A DNA stretch of 64,000 nt from contig NZ_WUUK01000003.1 in NCBI RefSeq assembly GCF_009831115.1, forward strand, positions 416,328-480,327, given 5' to 3'. Both the position numbers and the translations under genes were made by a program. The notes beneath the pieces are model-generated. The model was not told the origin of the DNA. It made no database searches and saw only the letters and a list, made by a program, of their open reading frames with translations. This document shows, piece by piece, positions 6,864 to 15,083 of this stretch. The stretch comes from Salinicoccus hispanicus (GTDB lineage Bacteria; Bacillota; Bacilli; Staphylococcales; Salinicoccaceae). How positions within the stretch are numbered: the stretch's first letter is position 1; each line of letters starts with the position of its first letter.

Positions 6864-7667
6864 ATGAAAAATGAACTGATCATCCGACGATTGAAATTTG
6901 CACAGGACTATACACAGCTGCTTGCTGATGAAAACTATCAGCTGGTCGATATGAATATGGTGGAACCATTCAATATCGATGACAAAAGACACCATTCTTC
7001 AACCATCATCTTCGAGAAGAATGAACAGCTCTTTTCAATCCGCAGTGACTGGACACGCTCACTGCTGAACTATAATGAAAACTATACGCTTGATGACCGC
7101 TTCTTCGGCTACTTCGGATCGGTAGTGAGGAACTATGAGACATTCTACCAGGCAGGCGTTGAGCTGTATGGCCCATCCAACGATGAAATTCTTTCAAGCA
7201 TCGATATGCATCTGTCGTTTGTCACAGCAAGATATGATGAGAAATTCCAGTCCATCGTCGTCAACGACGATACGCTGCTTGATCTGTATATCGAAAAATA
7301 CGCGCTTGAAGATGATATCCGTACGCTCGTCCATGAGAAGAACCTGTCGGAAATAAAGAAACGCCTCGGTGGCAGCCACTCGCTCTATACGTTGCTTTCC
7401 GCAAAAGTAAGCGACCAGATCGATCTGGTGAATGCAGAATTCGGAGACAGTGACATCATGCTTTTCATTGAAAGACTGAAACAGCTGCTCGAAAAATATG
7501 ATATGAAGTTCATACTGGATTTATCGTTCCGTTCTCCACAGTCCTACTACAACGGCTTTTATTTCCAAGCTTTCCTGAACCATGACTATCCATTGCTCAG
7601 CGGCGGGGAATATAACAGCAGCGCCTTCGGCATCGCGGTGAATCTATCTAATGGAGGATTGCTATGA
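6864..7667 (+). CDS. hisZ: HisZ, regulatory subunit of ATP phosphoribosyltransferase
   Basis: A 267-residue paralogue of the catalytic core of histidyl-tRNA synthetase. HisZ pairs with short-form HisG to make an active hetero-octameric enzyme and carries the histidine feedback site. Class II synthetase-like features are visible (RSDWTRSLL and YYQ-like FYQAGVELYG), but the synthetase anticodon domain is absent. Shorter than many HisZ proteins, as in staphylococci. First gene of the his operon, with AAAGGAG ahead of its ATG. It overlaps hisG by 4 bp (ATGA), so translation is coupled with its partner subunit. Confidence 0.93.
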   Translation: MKNELIIRRLKFAQDYTQLLADENYQLVDMNMVEPFNIDDKRHHSSTIIFEKNEQLFSIRSDWTRSLLNYNENYTLDDRFFGYFGSVVRNYETFYQAGVELYGPSNDEILSSIDMHLSFVTARYDEKFQSIVVNDDTLLDLYIEKYALEDDIRTLVHEKNLSEIKKRLGGSHSLYTLLSAKVSDQIDLVNAEFGDSDIMLFIERLKQLLEKYDMKFILDLSFRSPQSYYNGFYFQAFLNHDYPLLSGGEYNSSAFGIAVNLSNGGLL

Positions 7668-8269
7668 TTACAGTTGCATTGACAAAAGGACGCCTTTTCA
7701 AGGACTTCCTGAAATATATGAATAAGAACGGACTGACCGTCTACAACGAAGCGCTCGAGGAAGAGACACGTTCGCTCTATACCATTGTCGACAATGTCAA
7801 ATTCATCTTCGCCAAAGGCCCGGACGTACCGACCTATGTGGAGAGTGGGGTGGCGGATCTCGGCATCGTCGGATCCGACATCATCACCGAGGATACATTC
7901 AATATACTGAACGTCTCCCAGCTGCCGTTCGGCGAATGCCACTTCTCGGTGGCTGCACTGCCCGACCAGCAGGAATTCAAGGTCATCGCGACGAAGTATA
8001 TGAACATCGCCCACACCCACTTTAAAAACAAAAGACAGGATGTCTCTCTGATCCATCTGAATGGTTCAGTGGAACTGGCCCCACTGCTTGGCCTGTCCGA
8101 CGGCATCGTCGATATCGTCCAGACCGGTAGTACGCTCCGGGATAACGGACTCGTGGAACACGAAGAGATCATGGAAATCCACGCAAGACTCATTGCCAAC
8201 AAACGGACGTTCTATACGAAAGAGGACGAGATCTATGATTTCATCAAGGAAATCGGGGTGATCGAATGA
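7664..8269 (+). CDS. hisG: HisG, ATP phosphoribosyltransferase catalytic subunit (short form)
   Basis: A 201-residue enzyme catalysing the first committed step of histidine synthesis, condensing ATP and PRPP to phosphoribosyl-ATP. It begins MITVALTKGRLF, has the family segment GVADLGIVGSDI and a PRPP-binding region DIVQTGSTLRDNGL. It lacks the C-terminal ACT-like domain of long HisG, which explains the upstream hisZ. Four-base overlaps (ATGA) with hisZ before and hisD after. Confidence 0.97.
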   Translation: MITVALTKGRLFKDFLKYMNKNGLTVYNEALEEETRSLYTIVDNVKFIFAKGPDVPTYVESGVADLGIVGSDIITEDTFNILNVSQLPFGECHFSVAALPDQQEFKVIATKYMNIAHTHFKNKRQDVSLIHLNGSVELAPLLGLSDGIVDIVQTGSTLRDNGLVEHEEIMEIHARLIANKRTFYTKEDEIYDFIKEIGVIE

Positions 8270-9498
8270 ATGTCGCAGAATTCAAATCGGTTTTCGATGT
8301 AAAGCGCGGCTCTGCCGGTTTCGATGACTATAAAGGTGTCATGGAGATCATAGAGCAGGTCCGGACGGATGGTGACCGGGCACTGCATGACTATACGGCA
8401 CAGTTCGACAATCAGACCGTGGATACTTTTAAAGTAGACAAGGCAGCACTGAAGAACAGCTATGATGCCATCTCAGAAGAAGAGCGTGAAGCGCTTGAGA
8501 CGATCAAGAAACGGATAGAACAGTATCAGGGAAGCATCAAGTATAGGGATATGGATAACGGTGAGTTCCAATACGTCTACCATCCCATTGAAAGAGTCGG
8601 CGTCTATGTACCCGGCGGTACGGCACTCTACCCATCGAGCGTGCTGATGACAGTTGTGCCGGCACTTGCTGCAGGCGTTAAGGAGATCCACGTTGTCACG
8701 CCAACTTTCGAAGAGAACAACATCACCTTCGCCGCTCTCCACATCTGTGGTGTCGAGAATGTATATACGGTCGGTGGCGCACAAGCCATTGCTGCTCTCG
8801 CTTACGGCACAGAAACGATTCCAAAAGTCGACAAAATTGTCGGACCCGGCAACTATTACGTAGCGCTTGCCAAAAGATTATTGTTCGGCGAAGTCGGCAT
8901 CGACATGATTGCCGGCCCAAGCGAGATTCTGATCTATGTCGATCAGGACGTCCATATCGACGCCATCGTCTACGATCTGTTTGCCCAGGCCGAGCATGAT
9001 GTGAATGCACGGACATTTCTGATCAGTGAAGATGAAGCGGTCATAAAAGCTATAGAAGACCGTCTTGATCAGATGATGGAAGATCAGCCACGCAGCCATA
9101 TCATAAGAGATTCCATAAAAAACAATCACTACGCTGTGATCGATTCGCAGGAAGCGCTGATCGGTATGATCAACGATATTGCACCCGAGCACGTTTCCAT
9201 CCAGCATAAGGATGCGGACAGAATCATCCGTAATATCAGGTATGCCGGTGCCGTCTTCAATGGCTATTATTCACCGGAAGCGATCGGCGACTACGTAGCC
9301 GGCCCGTCCCACGTGCTACCGACCGATAAGACCGGGCGGTTCAGCCATGGACTGAACGTCAATGACTTCATGACGAGCCATGCAGTGATTTCACTGGAAA
9401 AAAGTACTTATGGTGAGATTGCAGGACCAGCAAAGACCATTGCCAGACGCGAGCAGCTGGATGCCCACTACCAATCTCTACACATTCGAACGGAGTGA
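8266..9498 (+). CDS. hisD: HisD, histidinol dehydrogenase
   Basis: A 410-residue zinc enzyme that oxidises L-histidinol twice with NAD+ to give L-histidine. Recognised from VGVYVPGGTALYPSSVLM, VGGAQAIAALAYGT, the PAEHDVNA-type segment AQAEHDVNAR, IAPEH and the C-terminal GPSHVLPT. It overlaps hisG by 4 bp and is followed 4 bp later by hisC. The order ZGDCBHAF(IE) is the same as in Staphylococcus aureus. Confidence 0.97.
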   Translation: MNVAEFKSVFDVKRGSAGFDDYKGVMEIIEQVRTDGDRALHDYTAQFDNQTVDTFKVDKAALKNSYDAISEEEREALETIKKRIEQYQGSIKYRDMDNGEFQYVYHPIERVGVYVPGGTALYPSSVLMTVVPALAAGVKEIHVVTPTFEENNITFAALHICGVENVYTVGGAQAIAALAYGTETIPKVDKIVGPGNYYVALAKRLLFGEVGIDMIAGPSEILIYVDQDVHIDAIVYDLFAQAEHDVNARTFLISEDEAVIKAIEDRLDQMMEDQPRSHIIRDSIKNNHYAVIDSQEALIGMINDIAPEHVSIQHKDADRIIRNIRYAGAVFNGYYSPEAIGDYVAGPSHVLPTDKTGRFSHGLNVNDFMTSHAVISLEKSTYGEIAGPAKTIARREQLDAHYQSLHIRTE

Positions 9499-9502
9499 TG
9501 AC

Positions 9503-10534
9503 ATGATCCATATGGACCGCAATACAAGCCCGATCTCCCCGCTCGATGATGAAGCCATCTCAGAAGTCATCAAGGCGACGAAAATTCATGAATACCCGGG
9601 AGATGAAATAGATAACTTCAAACAACTATATGCCGACTACTACGATATCGAGCCTGCCACCATCGAAGTCGCCAATGGCTCCGATGAATGGATTCAGAAG
9701 GCCATCATGACACTGGGGCACAACGGCGTCATGACACTCGACCCGGATTTTGTCATGTATCATGAGTATGCCAATCAGGTGGATGTGCCTGTCTACACTG
9801 TTTCGTGTGATGCAGACTTCACTTTCGACTTTGATCAGGTCATCAAGGCAGTCGAATTACACAAGCCTTCTCTCTTCCTGATATCCGTACCGCATAACCC
9901 GACCGGGCGCATGTTCAGAGCCGAAGAACTTCAAGCACTGGCAGATGCGATGCAAGACGTGGACGGCTATCTCGTACTCGATGAGGCCTACTTCGAATTC
10001 GGACCGGCCTATACAAGACCGGAAGGTGCACATGTGCTGATCATCCGTACGCTCAGTAAAATGTTCGGTGTTGCGGGACTTAGAATCGGCATTGCGATTG
10101 CCAAGGACGAGACGTTCGATAAAATCACCCGTCTCAACCACCCCTACCCGGTCAACTCACTATCACTGAACTTGGCAAGCAAAATCTTCGAAAAAAGATC
10201 GACGCTTGATGTATTCATCCGTTATCAGCTCGATTCGAAAAAACGCCTTTCCAAGTCGCTTGGACAAGTATCTGATAAAATAAATATCATCGGATCCAGT
10301 ACAAATTTTATTCTGACCTATGGTGAAACTGCCCGTGATCTGGCAGCCTATCTGAAATCACATGGCTATCAGGCAAGGGTGTATGACAAACCGCCGCTTG
10401 AAAATGCCGTCAGATATTCGATCATCGGACTCGAACATTACGAAACTTTCAACCAACTAATCAAGAAATGGAGCAATCAATATGATCAAGAAGGAACGCG
10501 CGACAAAGGAAACGAAAATATCCATATCACTTGA
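9503..10534 (+). CDS. hisC: HisC, histidinol-phosphate aminotransferase
   Basis: A 343-residue fold-type I PLP enzyme that transaminates imidazole-acetol phosphate with glutamate. The substrate/PLP segment SVPHNPTGRMF, DEAYFEF and the PLP-lysine region RTLSKMFGVAGLRIG are evident. The ATG at 9503 with GGAGTG just upstream is chosen; the reading frame extends upstream within hisD, but the extension is unlike the family. The C-terminal tail extends 53 nt into hisB, an unusually long overlap for this operon. Confidence 0.95.
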   Translation: MIHMDRNTSPISPLDDEAISEVIKATKIHEYPGDEIDNFKQLYADYYDIEPATIEVANGSDEWIQKAIMTLGHNGVMTLDPDFVMYHEYANQVDVPVYTVSCDADFTFDFDQVIKAVELHKPSLFLISVPHNPTGRMFRAEELQALADAMQDVDGYLVLDEAYFEFGPAYTRPEGAHVLIIRTLSKMFGVAGLRIGIAIAKDETFDKITRLNHPYPVNSLSLNLASKIFEKRSTLDVFIRYQLDSKKRLSKSLGQVSDKINIIGSSTNFILTYGETARDLAAYLKSHGYQARVYDKPPLENAVRYSIIGLEHYETFNQLIKKWSNQYDQEGTRDKGNENIHIT

Positions 10535-11060
10535 TGATGAGAAGTCACCCAACGACTCCTCCATCTCGACCGGTGTCGGCTTCTTTGATCATATGCTGAC
10601 ACTGTTCAGCTTCCACTCCGGCCTCTACCTCAATGTTGAAGCGGACGGTGATCTTGAAGTGGACGACCACCATACCGTCGAGGATGTCGGCATCATTCTC
10701 GGCCAGATGATCCGTGAACTTTATGTCGAGAAGTCCTCATACCAGCGCTATGGCACCACCTATATACCGATGGACGAATCCCTGGCGCGTGTCGTGCTCG
10801 ATCTTTCCGGCCGACCGCACCTCAGTTTCCAGGCACACTTCTCGAAAGAGAAGGTCGGTACATTCGATACGGAACTGGTCATGGAATTCTTCAACGCAGT
10901 GAGCATGAACAGCCGGATGACGCTGCATATCGATTTGCTCAAAGGCGGCAATACGCACCACGAAATTGAAGCGATCTTCAAAGGATTTGCCAGAAGCCTG
11001 AAAGCCGCACTTGCACCGAGTGATGCAGGCGTACCTTCCTCAAAGGGTGTCATCGAATGA
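10482..11060 (+). CDS. hisB: HisB, imidazoleglycerol-phosphate dehydratase
   Basis: A 192-residue monofunctional dehydratase converting imidazoleglycerol phosphate to imidazole-acetol phosphate with a dinuclear Mn centre. Metal-binding motifs DHH (EVDDHHTVEDVG) and the repeat NTHHEIEAIFKGFARSL are present, as are GVGFFDHML and the C-terminal SSKGVIE. There is no phosphatase domain, as is usual in Firmicutes. The start at 10482 reproduces the normal family N-terminus and has GGAG upstream; it lies inside hisC. It overlaps hisH by 4 bp. Confidence 0.97.
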   Translation: MIKKERATKETKISISLDDEKSPNDSSISTGVGFFDHMLTLFSFHSGLYLNVEADGDLEVDDHHTVEDVGIILGQMIRELYVEKSSYQRYGTTYIPMDESLARVVLDLSGRPHLSFQAHFSKEKVGTFDTELVMEFFNAVSMNSRMTLHIDLLKGGNTHHEIEAIFKGFARSLKAALAPSDAGVPSSKGVIE

Positions 11061-11632
11061 TCGGCATCATAGACTATTCCCTCGGTAATATACAGAACAT
11101 AAAGAATGCACTCGAGAAGCTTGAATATGAATATATCCTTTCAAGCAAATATGAAGATCTGAAGGATTGCGATGCCATCCTGCTGCCTGGTGTCGGCCAT
11201 TTCGGCAATGCGATGGAAACCATCGATCGTCTTGATATCAAGTGGGATCTGTTGAAACTGGCTGAAACGAAGCGGTTCATCGGCATCTGTCTCGGCATGC
11301 AGCTGCTTTTTGAGGAGAGCGCGGAAGGCGACGCAAAGGGACTCGGTCTACTGCCCGGAAGAATCATCCGGATGAAAACACCGCATCCTGTGCCGCACCT
11401 CGGTTGGAACACACTCACAAGCACGAACCCGGTGCTTGACGGCAAGGACGTCTATTTTGTACACAGCTTCATGGCTGAGAGCACAGAACACGCCATCGCC
11501 ACAGCGGAATATGGTGTGACCGTACCGGCAGTTGTAAAAAAGGGCAATATCATCGGCATCCAGTTCCATCCGGAAAAATCCGGAGATCTTGGTGTCGATA
11601 TGCTGAAGCAAGCCATTGAAGGAGGACTATAG
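11057..11632 (+). CDS. hisH: HisH, glutaminase subunit of imidazole-glycerol-phosphate synthase
   Basis: A 191-residue class I glutamine amidotransferase. It has the oxyanion loop LLPGVGHFG, nucleophile motif GICLGMQLLFE and the histidine-glutamate pair QFHPEKS. HisH releases ammonia from glutamine and channels it to the HisF barrel. Overlaps hisB by 4 bp; hisA begins at the very next base after its stop. Confidence 0.97.
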   Translation: MIGIIDYSLGNIQNIKNALEKLEYEYILSSKYEDLKDCDAILLPGVGHFGNAMETIDRLDIKWDLLKLAETKRFIGICLGMQLLFEESAEGDAKGLGLLPGRIIRMKTPHPVPHLGWNTLTSTNPVLDGKDVYFVHSFMAESTEHAIATAEYGVTVPAVVKKGNIIGIQFHPEKSGDLGVDMLKQAIEGGL

Positions 11633-12334
11633 ATGAACATCATCCCAGCAATCGATATCATCGACGGTCAGAACGTCCGTCTGACCCAGGGCGACTATGA
11701 TAAGAAAACATCGATGAAGCGGACACCTGAGGAGGCGATCGCCTTCTACAGTAGTTTCGATCAAGTGGCCCGTATCCACATCGTCGATCTTATGGGTGCA
11801 TTGAAACAGAACGCTCAAGAGTCCACTATCATACAGAAATTGAAGCAAAAGACTACGCTTCCCCTGCAGATCGGTGGAGGGCTGAGAAACACCGAAACAC
11901 TCGAAAAATATGATGCCATCGGCATCGACTACTTCATTCTCGGTACCCGGGCCATCATGGACTTCGAATGGTTGAAATCAGTTGCCACAAAGTTCCCAGG
12001 ACGCATATTTGTTGGTGTCGATGCCAGAGAGAACGACATCTACATCAATGGTTGGACTGAAAACAGTGGTATCGTGATCGATGACTACATTGAAAAGATA
12101 GAAAGTCTCGATATCGCCGGCATCATCTATACCGATATCAATAAGGATGGCATGAACCAGGGGCCGAACTTCGAGAATACAAAGCGGATCAATGACCTGA
12201 CACGCCACACCGTCATCGCAAGTGGCGGTGTCAGAGACAAGGCAGATCTCGACCAGCTCGAGTCGATGGGAATCACTCATGCCATCGTCGGCAAAGCCAG
12301 TCATAGCAACGACTTCTGGAGGGGAATCAGATGA
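11633..12334 (+). CDS. hisA: HisA, ProFAR isomerase
   Basis: A 233-residue (beta-alpha)8 barrel isomerase opening the ribose ring of ProFAR to PRFAR. It has catalytic Asp in IIPAIDIIDGQNVRL, phosphate-binding IGGGLRNTETLE and IASGGVRDKADL in the barrel's two halves. GGAGG in the hisH tail serves as its Shine-Dalgarno. It overlaps hisF by 4 bp. The internal two-fold similarity with HisF is typical of the pair. Confidence 0.96.
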   Translation: MNIIPAIDIIDGQNVRLTQGDYDKKTSMKRTPEEAIAFYSSFDQVARIHIVDLMGALKQNAQESTIIQKLKQKTTLPLQIGGGLRNTETLEKYDAIGIDYFILGTRAIMDFEWLKSVATKFPGRIFVGVDARENDIYINGWTENSGIVIDDYIEKIESLDIAGIIYTDINKDGMNQGPNFENTKRINDLTRHTVIASGGVRDKADLDQLESMGITHAIVGKASHSNDFWRGIR

Positions 12335-13095
12335 TCAAAAAACGCATCATTCCATGCCTCGATGTCAAAGAGGGACGCGTCGTCAAAGGTGTGAACTTTG
12401 TCGGATTGAGGGACGTCGGTGACCCTGTGGAACTGGCTACTCGATACAACGCAGAAGGCGCAGATGAACTCGTGTTACTCGACATATCCAAGACCCAGAA
12501 CGGACATGATCTGATGATCGATGTCATCCGCGAAACTGCCAAAGCCCTATTCATTCCGCTGACAATCGGTGGTGGCATCTCGACAGTCGATGATATCCGC
12601 CAGCTACTCAACGCAGGCGCCGATAAGGTCAGCGTCAACTCCGCTGCCCTCAGAAATCCGGAACTGATCCGTGAAGCCAGTGAAGTGTTCGGAAGCCAGT
12701 GCATATGCGTCGCGATAGATGTAAAGTATGATCCCGATGCAACAGACTACTTCGTCCACACCCATGGCGGTTCGAAAAAGACGGAGATCCGTGCTTTCGA
12801 ATGGATCGAGCAGTGTGCCGCACTCGGTGCTGGGGAATTCCTCATTACAAGCATGGATCATGACGGCGTCAAGCAGGGCTTCGACATCGACTTTCTCGCG
12901 CGTGCAAATAAAATGGTGGATATTCCGATCATCGCAAGCGGCGGTGCCGGGAATGCAGCCCACTTTACGGAACTCTTCCAGGAAACCGGTGTATCGGCTG
13001 GACTGGCAGCTTCCATCTTCCACAACAAGGAAGTTGAAATCAAAGATTTAAAAGAAGATCTTCATCAATCAGAAATCGAGGTGAGATTCATATGA
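12331..13095 (+). CDS. hisF: HisF, cyclase subunit of imidazole-glycerol-phosphate synthase
   Basis: A 254-residue barrel that uses ammonia from HisH to form imidazoleglycerol phosphate and AICAR. Begins MIKKRIIPCLDVKEGRVVKG with catalytic Asp11; second-half Asp in SMDHDGVKQG; phosphate loops IGGGISTVDD and IASGGAGNAAHF. It overlaps hisA and hisIE by 4 bp each, so the whole operon is translationally coupled. AICAR produced here feeds purine synthesis. Confidence 0.97.
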   Translation: MIKKRIIPCLDVKEGRVVKGVNFVGLRDVGDPVELATRYNAEGADELVLLDISKTQNGHDLMIDVIRETAKALFIPLTIGGGISTVDDIRQLLNAGADKVSVNSAALRNPELIREASEVFGSQCICVAIDVKYDPDATDYFVHTHGGSKKTEIRAFEWIEQCAALGAGEFLITSMDHDGVKQGFDIDFLARANKMVDIPIIASGGAGNAAHFTELFQETGVSAGLAASIFHNKEVEIKDLKEDLHQSEIEVRFI

Positions 13096-13715
13096 AACCG
13101 GATTTTGCCAAAGGCAACGGTCTCCTATCCGTCATCCTGCAGGATGACAGTACCGGTCAGGTGCTGATGAACGGCTTCATGAATGAAGCAGCCTACGAGA
13201 AGACCCTCGAAGACAAAGTCGTATGGTTCTATTCCCGCTCCAAGGAGCGGCTGTGGAAAAAGGGTGAAACAAGCGGCCATATACAGGTCGTCAAAAGTAT
13301 GGCACTCGACTGTGACTCTGATGCACTGCTCATTCATGTCGATCCGAAAGGACCGACATGCCACCTTGGCACACAGAGCTGCTTCGGCGATGCCTATTTC
13401 AACCTGCAGACGCTGGATAGGATTGTCGATCAGAAGGTGGATAATCCACAAGAAGGCTCCTACACCAGTTATCTCACAGAAGAAGGCATCGATAAGATTC
13501 TTAAGAAATGCGGTGAGGAAATGACCGAAGTTGTCATTGCCGCCAAAAACAATGATCATCAGGAGCTTGTAAACGAAACAAGCGACCTTTTCTATCATAT
13601 GCTCGTCCTGCTGAAACACCAGGGTGTTTCCCTGAAAGAAGTGGAAGACAACCTGGAAACTCGCCATGGACAGAATCTTTCATACAAGGTCCGTGGAGAT
13701 ATTGAAGAATGGTAG
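13092..13715 (+). CDS. hisI: HisIE, bifunctional PR-AMP cyclohydrolase / PR-ATP pyrophosphohydrolase
   Basis: A 207-residue fusion. The N-terminal HisI half has VLMNGFMNEAAYEKT, WFYSRSKERLWKKGETSG and the zinc/substrate loop DCDSDALLIHVDPKGPTCHLG. The C-terminal HisE half (from about residue 116) has the MazG-like EEMTEVVIAAKN and ETSDLFYHMLVLL. It performs steps two and three of the pathway. Last gene of the operon, followed after about 10 bp by a terminator. Confidence 0.96.
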   Translation: MKPDFAKGNGLLSVILQDDSTGQVLMNGFMNEAAYEKTLEDKVVWFYSRSKERLWKKGETSGHIQVVKSMALDCDSDALLIHVDPKGPTCHLGTQSCFGDAYFNLQTLDRIVDQKVDNPQEGSYTSYLTEEGIDKILKKCGEEMTEVVIAAKNNDHQELVNETSDLFYHMLVLLKHQGVSLKEVEDNLETRHGQNLSYKVRGDIEEW

Positions 13716-13723
13716 AACAGATG

Positions 13724-13750
13724 GCTGGATAACATTCCAGCTTTTCTTTC
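13724..13750 (+). terminator. his operon terminator
   Basis: GCTGGA (13724-13729) pairs with TCCAGC (13736-13741) with a 6-nt loop, followed by TTTTCTTTCT. Confidence 0.8.
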
Positions 13751-13759
13751 TGCTCACTA

Positions 13760-13816
13760 CCTTGCTTTACAAGTTATTAAATCTATCCTATACTATCACC
13801 AAGTTGTAAAACAAGG
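13760..13816 (+). promoter_or_regulatory. PadR-type promoter with long inverted repeat
   Basis: TTTACA (13766-13771), 17 bp, TATACT (13789-13794), predicted start near 13801. Two inverted arms, CCTTGCTTTACAA (13760-13772) and TTGTAAAACAAGG (13804-13816), match at 12 of 13 positions. One arm covers the -35, the other the start of the leader and the Shine-Dalgarno. Autoregulation by the downstream PadR is the natural reading. Confidence 0.65.
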
Positions 13817-13826
13817 ATGTGATATT

Positions 13827-14174
13827 TTGAAGTCACAGATGCTAAAAGGCATTCTAGAAGGATGCATCTTAAAACTGATCGAGAAAGAAACGCTTTACGG
13901 ATATGACATCATTGTCCGTCTGAAAGAGTTCAACCTCAGCATGGTCAGCGAAGGCAGCATCTACCCTCTGCTGCACAAACTTCAGAAGGCTGGATACATT
14001 ACTGGCAGGCGTGTCAAATCTGCAGAAGGCCCAATGAGAAAATACTACAAGATTACCGATGAAGGAAAAAACTATCTCGATGAATTTCAGCTCCACTGGC
14101 GGGAACTGGACGGCGCAGTAAATCAGATCTTTGAGGAGGAATATGATGATAACCCCGCTCAAAAGAGAATATGA
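13827..14174 (+). CDS. PadR-family transcriptional regulator (first copy)
   Basis: A 115-residue winged-helix regulator of the short PadR s2-like class: N-terminal LKGILEGCILKLIEKETLYGYDI, wing region EGSIYPLLHKLQKAGYI, and C-terminal dimerisation helix. Start is TTG at 13827, with AAGGATG upstream. Its 3' end overlaps the following membrane-protein gene, so the two are translationally coupled. PadR/HAAS pairs of this kind usually control their own operon in response to membrane or antimicrobial stress; the ligand here is unknown. A second, similar pair lies at 21149-22250 on the other strand. Confidence 0.9.
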   Translation: MKSQMLKGILEGCILKLIEKETLYGYDIIVRLKEFNLSMVSEGSIYPLLHKLQKAGYITGRRVKSAEGPMRKYYKITDEGKNYLDEFQLHWRELDGAVNQIFEEEYDDNPAQKRI

Positions 14175-14982
14175 CCATATGCTATCAACCTTGGATGAAG
14201 CAGACAGACTCCATTTCCAGGAGCTCGAAGGTGTACTTGATGCACATTATGTAGATGAAGAAGAAAAATGGGATATCCTCCATGAAATGATGACGCACTT
14301 CTATGAAACCGAGAATATCTCCTTCAAAGAAATGTTCGGAAATGATCCAAAATCCTATGCACTCGATCTGGCTACAAATACAGACAGATCTTCTGTGGGT
14401 TTTTGGCGTGACTATCGTCTGATGATTGGCTATTACGTATTCATATACTTTCTATGCGTCATCATCATCGGTCGCCTGGCTCTCTCATGGTTCATGATCG
14501 TCGTGCCTTTCCTGGTCCTCATCATGGTCCCTCTGATGAATAGAGGTATAAAGCAGCAGGCTTTCAGGGGCCCCGCAAAACAGACACTGACCACCATTCT
14601 TTTCATTCTGCTGTTCGGAGTCACAAAAATTTTCATCATATTTTCATTCCATGAACGGTTCGAGCAATTTTTCCTATTCAACTATGAAGGCAGCATATTC
14701 AATATTCTCAGAGTGATGATCATGCTCGCAGTCATCTTTATCGGCATCAGAATCTTCCAGTTGTCAAAAGGTCTATTTCATAAAGTATTCGCCAGTGTCA
14801 TCATACTGTATGCAATAAACTCCACCCTGCAAACCTTCGAGATAGCATGGCCAGGAAGCGCAATCTTTAATGAGGTCATCGACATCGCAACTATATTGAC
14901 GGTCATTGCATTTTTCATCCACAATATTAAAATTGAAAATAGATTTTGGAATCCAAAATCTACCGGCAAGACTGTAAAGTAA
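14146..14982 (+). CDS. HAAS-type membrane protein coupled to PadR
   Basis: A 278-residue protein with an N-terminal soluble helical segment of about 80 residues (HAAS-like, starting ITPLKREYDHML) and then several hydrophobic helices (roughly residues 85-125, 145-165, 185-210, 220-260). The start is one of two adjacent ATGs (14143, 14146); 14146 has better spacing from AGGAGG (14134-14139). It overlaps padR by 29 bp. No enzyme motif is visible. By analogy with other PadR-linked HAAS proteins it may sense or buffer envelope stress, but this is inference. Confidence 0.8.
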   Translation: MITPLKREYDHMLSTLDEADRLHFQELEGVLDAHYVDEEEKWDILHEMMTHFYETENISFKEMFGNDPKSYALDLATNTDRSSVGFWRDYRLMIGYYVFIYFLCVIIIGRLALSWFMIVVPFLVLIMVPLMNRGIKQQAFRGPAKQTLTTILFILLFGVTKIFIIFSFHERFEQFFLFNYEGSIFNILRVMIMLAVIFIGIRIFQLSKGLFHKVFASVIILYAINSTLQTFEIAWPGSAIFNEVIDIATILTVIAFFIHNIKIENRFWNPKSTGKTVK

Positions 14983-15012
14983 ATGTTGGATATGAAGTAA
15001 TTTAACCATAAT

Positions 15013-15070
15013 ATAAAAGAGCGCACCTCCCAGTGATATGTAATCATCGGGAAGTTCGCTCTTTTATTTT
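15013..15070. terminator. Bidirectional terminator between HAAS gene and CitMHS gene
   Basis: ATAAAAGAGCG (15013-15023) pairs with CGCTCTTTTAT (15057-15067), enclosing a further partly paired region. A- and T-runs at both ends suit the convergent genes. Confidence 0.82.
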
Positions 15071-15083
15071 CTATAACCAGATT

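Noticed and set aside
9410..9502. Upstream extension of the hisC frame
   Set aside because: Lies within hisD, lacks a ribosome-binding site, and the encoded residues are not part of HisC.
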